From: Hymenobacter psoromatis
GTDB lineage: Bacteria; Bacteroidota; Bacteroidia; Cytophagales; Hymenobacteraceae
Direction: 5' to 3'
NCBI GenBank assembly: GCA_001596155.1
Contig: CP014771.1
Coordinates: 2,294,001 to 2,358,000 of the forward strand
Length of the DNA: 64,000 bases
In this document: positions 62,082 through 64,000 of the stretch, in pieces
Position numbering within the stretch: the first letter of the stretch is position 1
How the letters are laid out: every line of letters starts with the position of its first letter
Program-made: the position numbers and the translations under genes
Notes under the pieces: generated by a model
What the model was told of the DNA's origin: nothing
The model's input: only the letters and a program-made list of their open reading frames with translations
Database searches by the model: none

Positions 62082-63098
62082 ATGTCTGCTGTAATTTCCA
62101 CTGATATCTGCATCATCGGGGCTGGCCCGGTGGGGCTATTCGCTGTTTTTGAAGCCGGCTTGCTCAAGCTGCGCTGCCATGTGGTCGATGCCCTGCCCCA
62201 GCCGGGCGGGCAATTGTCCGAGATTTATCCGAAGAAGCCGATTTACGACATCCCCGGCTACCCCGAGATTTTGGCCGGCGACCTCATCGATAACCTGATG
62301 AAGCAAATCGAGCCCTTCCACCCCACCTTCACGCTGGGCGAACGGGTCGAGCGCTTTGCCAAGCTCGACGACGGCTCGTTTCAGCTCTACACCACCGATG
62401 GCACCGAGGTGCAGTGCAAGGCCGTGGCCATTGCGGGCGGCCTGGGCTCGTTTGAGCCGCGCAAGCCGGCCGTCGAGAACCTGGAGCGCTTTGAGGGGGG
62501 TAAGGGCGTGCACTACATGGTGCGCGACCCCGAGCACTTCCGCGACAAGAAAATCGTGATTGCCGGCGGCGGCGACTCGGCCCTCGACTGGACCAACTTC
62601 CTGGCCAACGTGGCCTCGGAGGTGACGCTCGTGCACCGCGGCACCACCTTTCGCGGCGCCGCCGACTCGGCCGAGAAGGTCAAAAACCTGCACGAAGCCG
62701 GCAAAATCAAGCTCGTGCTCAGCTCCAACGTCACGCACCTGCACGGCAACGGCCACTTGCAGCAAGTGACCATCACGGGCAATAACGGCGAGGCCGAAAC
62801 CGTGCCGCTCGATGCCTTCGTGCCGCTTTTTGGTCTCACGCCCAAGCTCGGCCCCATCGGCGACTGGAACCTCGACCTCACCGACGATGCCATCGTGGTG
62901 AACACCGAGGACTACAGCACCTCGCTGCCCGGCGTGTACGCCATCGGCGACATCAACACGTATCCGGGCAAGCTCAAGCTCATCCTCTGCGGCTTCCACG
63001 AGGCCGCGCTCATGTGCCAGGGCGCGTTCAAATACATCTACCCCGACAAAAAATACACCCTCAAGTACACCACCGTTAACGGGGCACCTTCTTTTTAA
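62082..63098 (+). CDS. Ferredoxin-NADP reductase, thioredoxin-reductase-like type
   Basis: 338 residues. The FAD motif is CIIGAGPVGLFAVFEAGLL, with LPQPGGQLSEIYPKKPIYD next. NADP domain: KIVIAGGGDSALDWTNFLA. The late FAD motif is GVYAIGDINTYPGKLKLI. There is no CxxC redox pair, which separates it from thioredoxin reductase and places it with the YumC/type-2 FNR group. Reaction: electron transfer between NADPH and ferredoxin. A 2Fe-2S ferredoxin gene follows after 90 bp in the same direction and is its likely partner. A repeat-rich spacer lies between them. Confidence 0.92.
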   Translation: MSAVISTDICIIGAGPVGLFAVFEAGLLKLRCHVVDALPQPGGQLSEIYPKKPIYDIPGYPEILAGDLIDNLMKQIEPFHPTFTLGERVERFAKLDDGSFQLYTTDGTEVQCKAVAIAGGLGSFEPRKPAVENLERFEGGKGVHYMVRDPEHFRDKKIVIAGGGDSALDWTNFLANVASEVTLVHRGTTFRGAADSAEKVKNLHEAGKIKLVLSSNVTHLHGNGHLQQVTITGNNGEAETVPLDAFVPLFGLTPKLGPIGDWNLDLTDDAIVVNTEDYSTSLPGVYAIGDINTYPGKLKLILCGFHEAALMCQGAFKYIYPDKKYTLKYTTVNGAPSF

Positions 63099-63099
63099 G

Positions 63100-63186
63100 G
63101 GAGTTAAGAGTTAAAAGTTAAGAGTTAATAGCAGGCGTATCAGGTCGTTTTTAACTCTTAACTTTTAATTCTTAATTCTTAACTAT
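63100..63186. repeat. Imperfect inverted repeat of TTAAGAGTTAA units
   Basis: The left arm GAGTTAAGAGTTAAAAGTTA (with further units) and the right arm TTTTAACTCTTAACTTTTAA (with TTCTTAATTCTTAAC) surround a short spacer. It fills the gap between the reductase and the ferredoxin gene and ends 3 bp before the ferredoxin ATG, so it must form part of the mRNA leader if the two genes are co-transcribed. Confidence 0.85.
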
Positions 63187-63188
63187 TT

Positions 63189-63509
63189 ATGACTGATATC
63201 CGCATCTACGTGGAAGAAGCGCCCGGCCAGCGGCGCGAAATCGAAGGCCCGACCGACATGGGCCTGAGCCTGATGGAGCTGCTCAAGGCCAGCGACTACC
63301 CCATTCAGGCTACCTGCGGCGGCATGGCGCTGTGCGCCACCTGCCACGTGGAGGTGCTGGCTGGCCCGCCCCTGCCCGAACCCAGCGAAGACGAGTGGGC
63401 CATGCTCGACACGCTGCCCGTGCTGCACGAAACCAGCCGCCTGAGCTGCCAGATTCGCCTCGCCCCCAACCTCGATGGCTTGGTGGTGCGCATCGCCGAC
63501 CCGGCGTAG
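63189..63509 (+). CDS. 2Fe-2S ferredoxin, adrenodoxin type
   Basis: 106 residues. The cluster ligands are Cys43, Cys49 and Cys52 (in TCGGMALCATCHVEVL) and Cys87 (in SRLSCQIRL), the C-x5-C-x2-C pattern of adrenodoxin- or Isc-type ferredoxins. Acidic residues PSEDEWAMLDTL lie between them, as in the partner-docking helix of this group. Role: one-electron carrier in the cytoplasm. Its position behind a ferredoxin-NADP reductase suggests the two form a chain from NADPH to an unknown acceptor. Confidence 0.93.
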   Translation: MTDIRIYVEEAPGQRREIEGPTDMGLSLMELLKASDYPIQATCGGMALCATCHVEVLAGPPLPEPSEDEWAMLDTLPVLHETSRLSCQIRLAPNLDGLVVRIADPA

Positions 63510-63524
63510 CAGGGTGTAAATTAA

Positions 63525-63643
63525 GAACGTCATGCTCATCTGGCGTCCGCCTGTCGAAGCATCTCGCCCGCATCGTTGTGGTAGTAACCAAAAGGTGCGG
63601 GCGAGATGCTTCGACAGGCGGACGCCAGATGAGCATGACGTTC
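63525..63643. repeat. Perfect long inverted repeat (48-bp arms), AACGTCATGCTCATC family
   Basis: Arms 63525-63572 and 63596-63643 are perfectly complementary with a 23-base loop. The arm starts GAACGTCATGCTCATCTGGC. It is the longest perfect palindrome in the window. The ends AACGTCATGCT and the inner GTCGAAGCATCTCGC match those at 24891. Confidence 0.95.
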
Positions 63644-63802
63644 ATTTTTTGTGTCTAATGCCAGCATGGCCACTCAACCGCTTAGCTGACAAGAACAGCC
63701 AGCCGCAAAAGCGCTGTCATAGTCCGCAATCGTTGCCAGTAGAATGGCCCAGCAATTGTACCGCGCTTAGCCGCTGACATTGTTGCTTTTGCTGGATTTT
63801 TT

Positions 63803-64000
63803 ATGAAATTACTCCCTCTGTTGCTGCTGGCCGCCGCGCCGGCCCTGGCCCAGACGCCGGCCCACGACGTGGCCTGGTACACCCAACACGCGCCGTTTGC
63901 CATGCCGGCCGTGCCCGACCCAGTGATTCCGGCCCACTCGGTTTCGTTGAAGGACTTTGGGGGGGTAGGCAACGGCAAGACGCTGAATACAGCGGCCTTT
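63803..64000 (+). CDS. Secreted protein with the start of a GH28 (polygalacturonase-like) domain, 3' end outside window
   Basis: The first 66 residues of a longer frame that is still open at base 64000. The signal peptide MKLLPLLLLAAAPALAQ precedes a short linker, then SVSLKDFGGVGNGKTLNTAA, which matches the DFGAVGDGxTxNTxA opening of family 28 glycoside hydrolases and other pectin-type beta-helix enzymes. Family knowledge: hydrolysis of polygalacturonate or related glycans. The catalytic Asp residues lie outside the window. Inference: an exported plant- or algal-polysaccharide-degrading enzyme. Confidence 0.7.
   Translation, partial: MKLLPLLLLAAAPALAQTPAHDVAWYTQHAPFAMPAVPDPVIPAHSVSLKDFGGVGNGKTLNTAAF

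Overview
The window reads as chromosomal DNA from a GC-rich member of the Bacteroidota, most likely Hymenobacter or a close relative (inference). The signs are four SusC/SusD outer-membrane pairs, a PorQ-type gene of the type IX secretion system (T9SS) together with a T9SS-sorted surface protein, -7 boxes of the Bacteroidota type TAnnTTTG, and prfB with the classic programmed frameshift. No tRNA, rRNA or CRISPR array was seen.

Bases 1-14739 hold an exopolysaccharide locus. Four glycosyltransferases and a beta-helix protein run rightwards (1-5003). A GMC oxidoreductase, an aldo/keto reductase and a polysaccharide deacetylase run leftwards (5005-8721). Next comes a large T9SS-secreted beta-helix protein with three carbohydrate-binding-like modules (9054-12338). 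A WecG/TagA-type transferase and the membrane-bound priming glycosyl-1-phosphate transferase run leftwards (12560-14739). The two beta-helix genes share about 1 kb of almost identical DNA, in direct orientation, on either side of the three-gene oxidoreductase/deacetylase block.

Bases 15242-26521 carry housekeeping and envelope genes: a small lipoprotein, a PolX-like protein whose polymerase site looks lost, a heptosyltransferase-type GT9 enzyme with a tandem repeat inside its coding sequence, an OmpA/PD40 protein, Lon, PorQ and HslU.

Bases 26536-50467 are a SusC/SusD island. Three intact pairs run leftwards and one runs rightwards. Between them lie two susD remnants, each next to transposase debris: an IS4-like fragment, and a nearly complete but broken IS481-family element of 1009 bp with terminal inverted repeats and CTAG target ends. 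Near-identical terminator segments recur at the ends of the susD copies. The island looks like a tandem array grown by duplication and eroded by insertion sequences.

Bases 50488-64000 are mostly housekeeping: prfB, ilvE, a cobalamin adenosyltransferase, a MacB/LolD-type ATPase behind a large membrane/TPR-like protein of unknown role, gatC, plsC, a Nudix hydrolase, small lipoproteins, a GAF protein, a ferredoxin-NADP reductase with its 2Fe-2S ferredoxin, and the start of a GH28-like gene at the right edge.

Long, often perfect inverted repeats (arms of about 35-48 bp) sit in many intergenic gaps. They fall into a few sequence families and are the most striking non-coding signal in the window.
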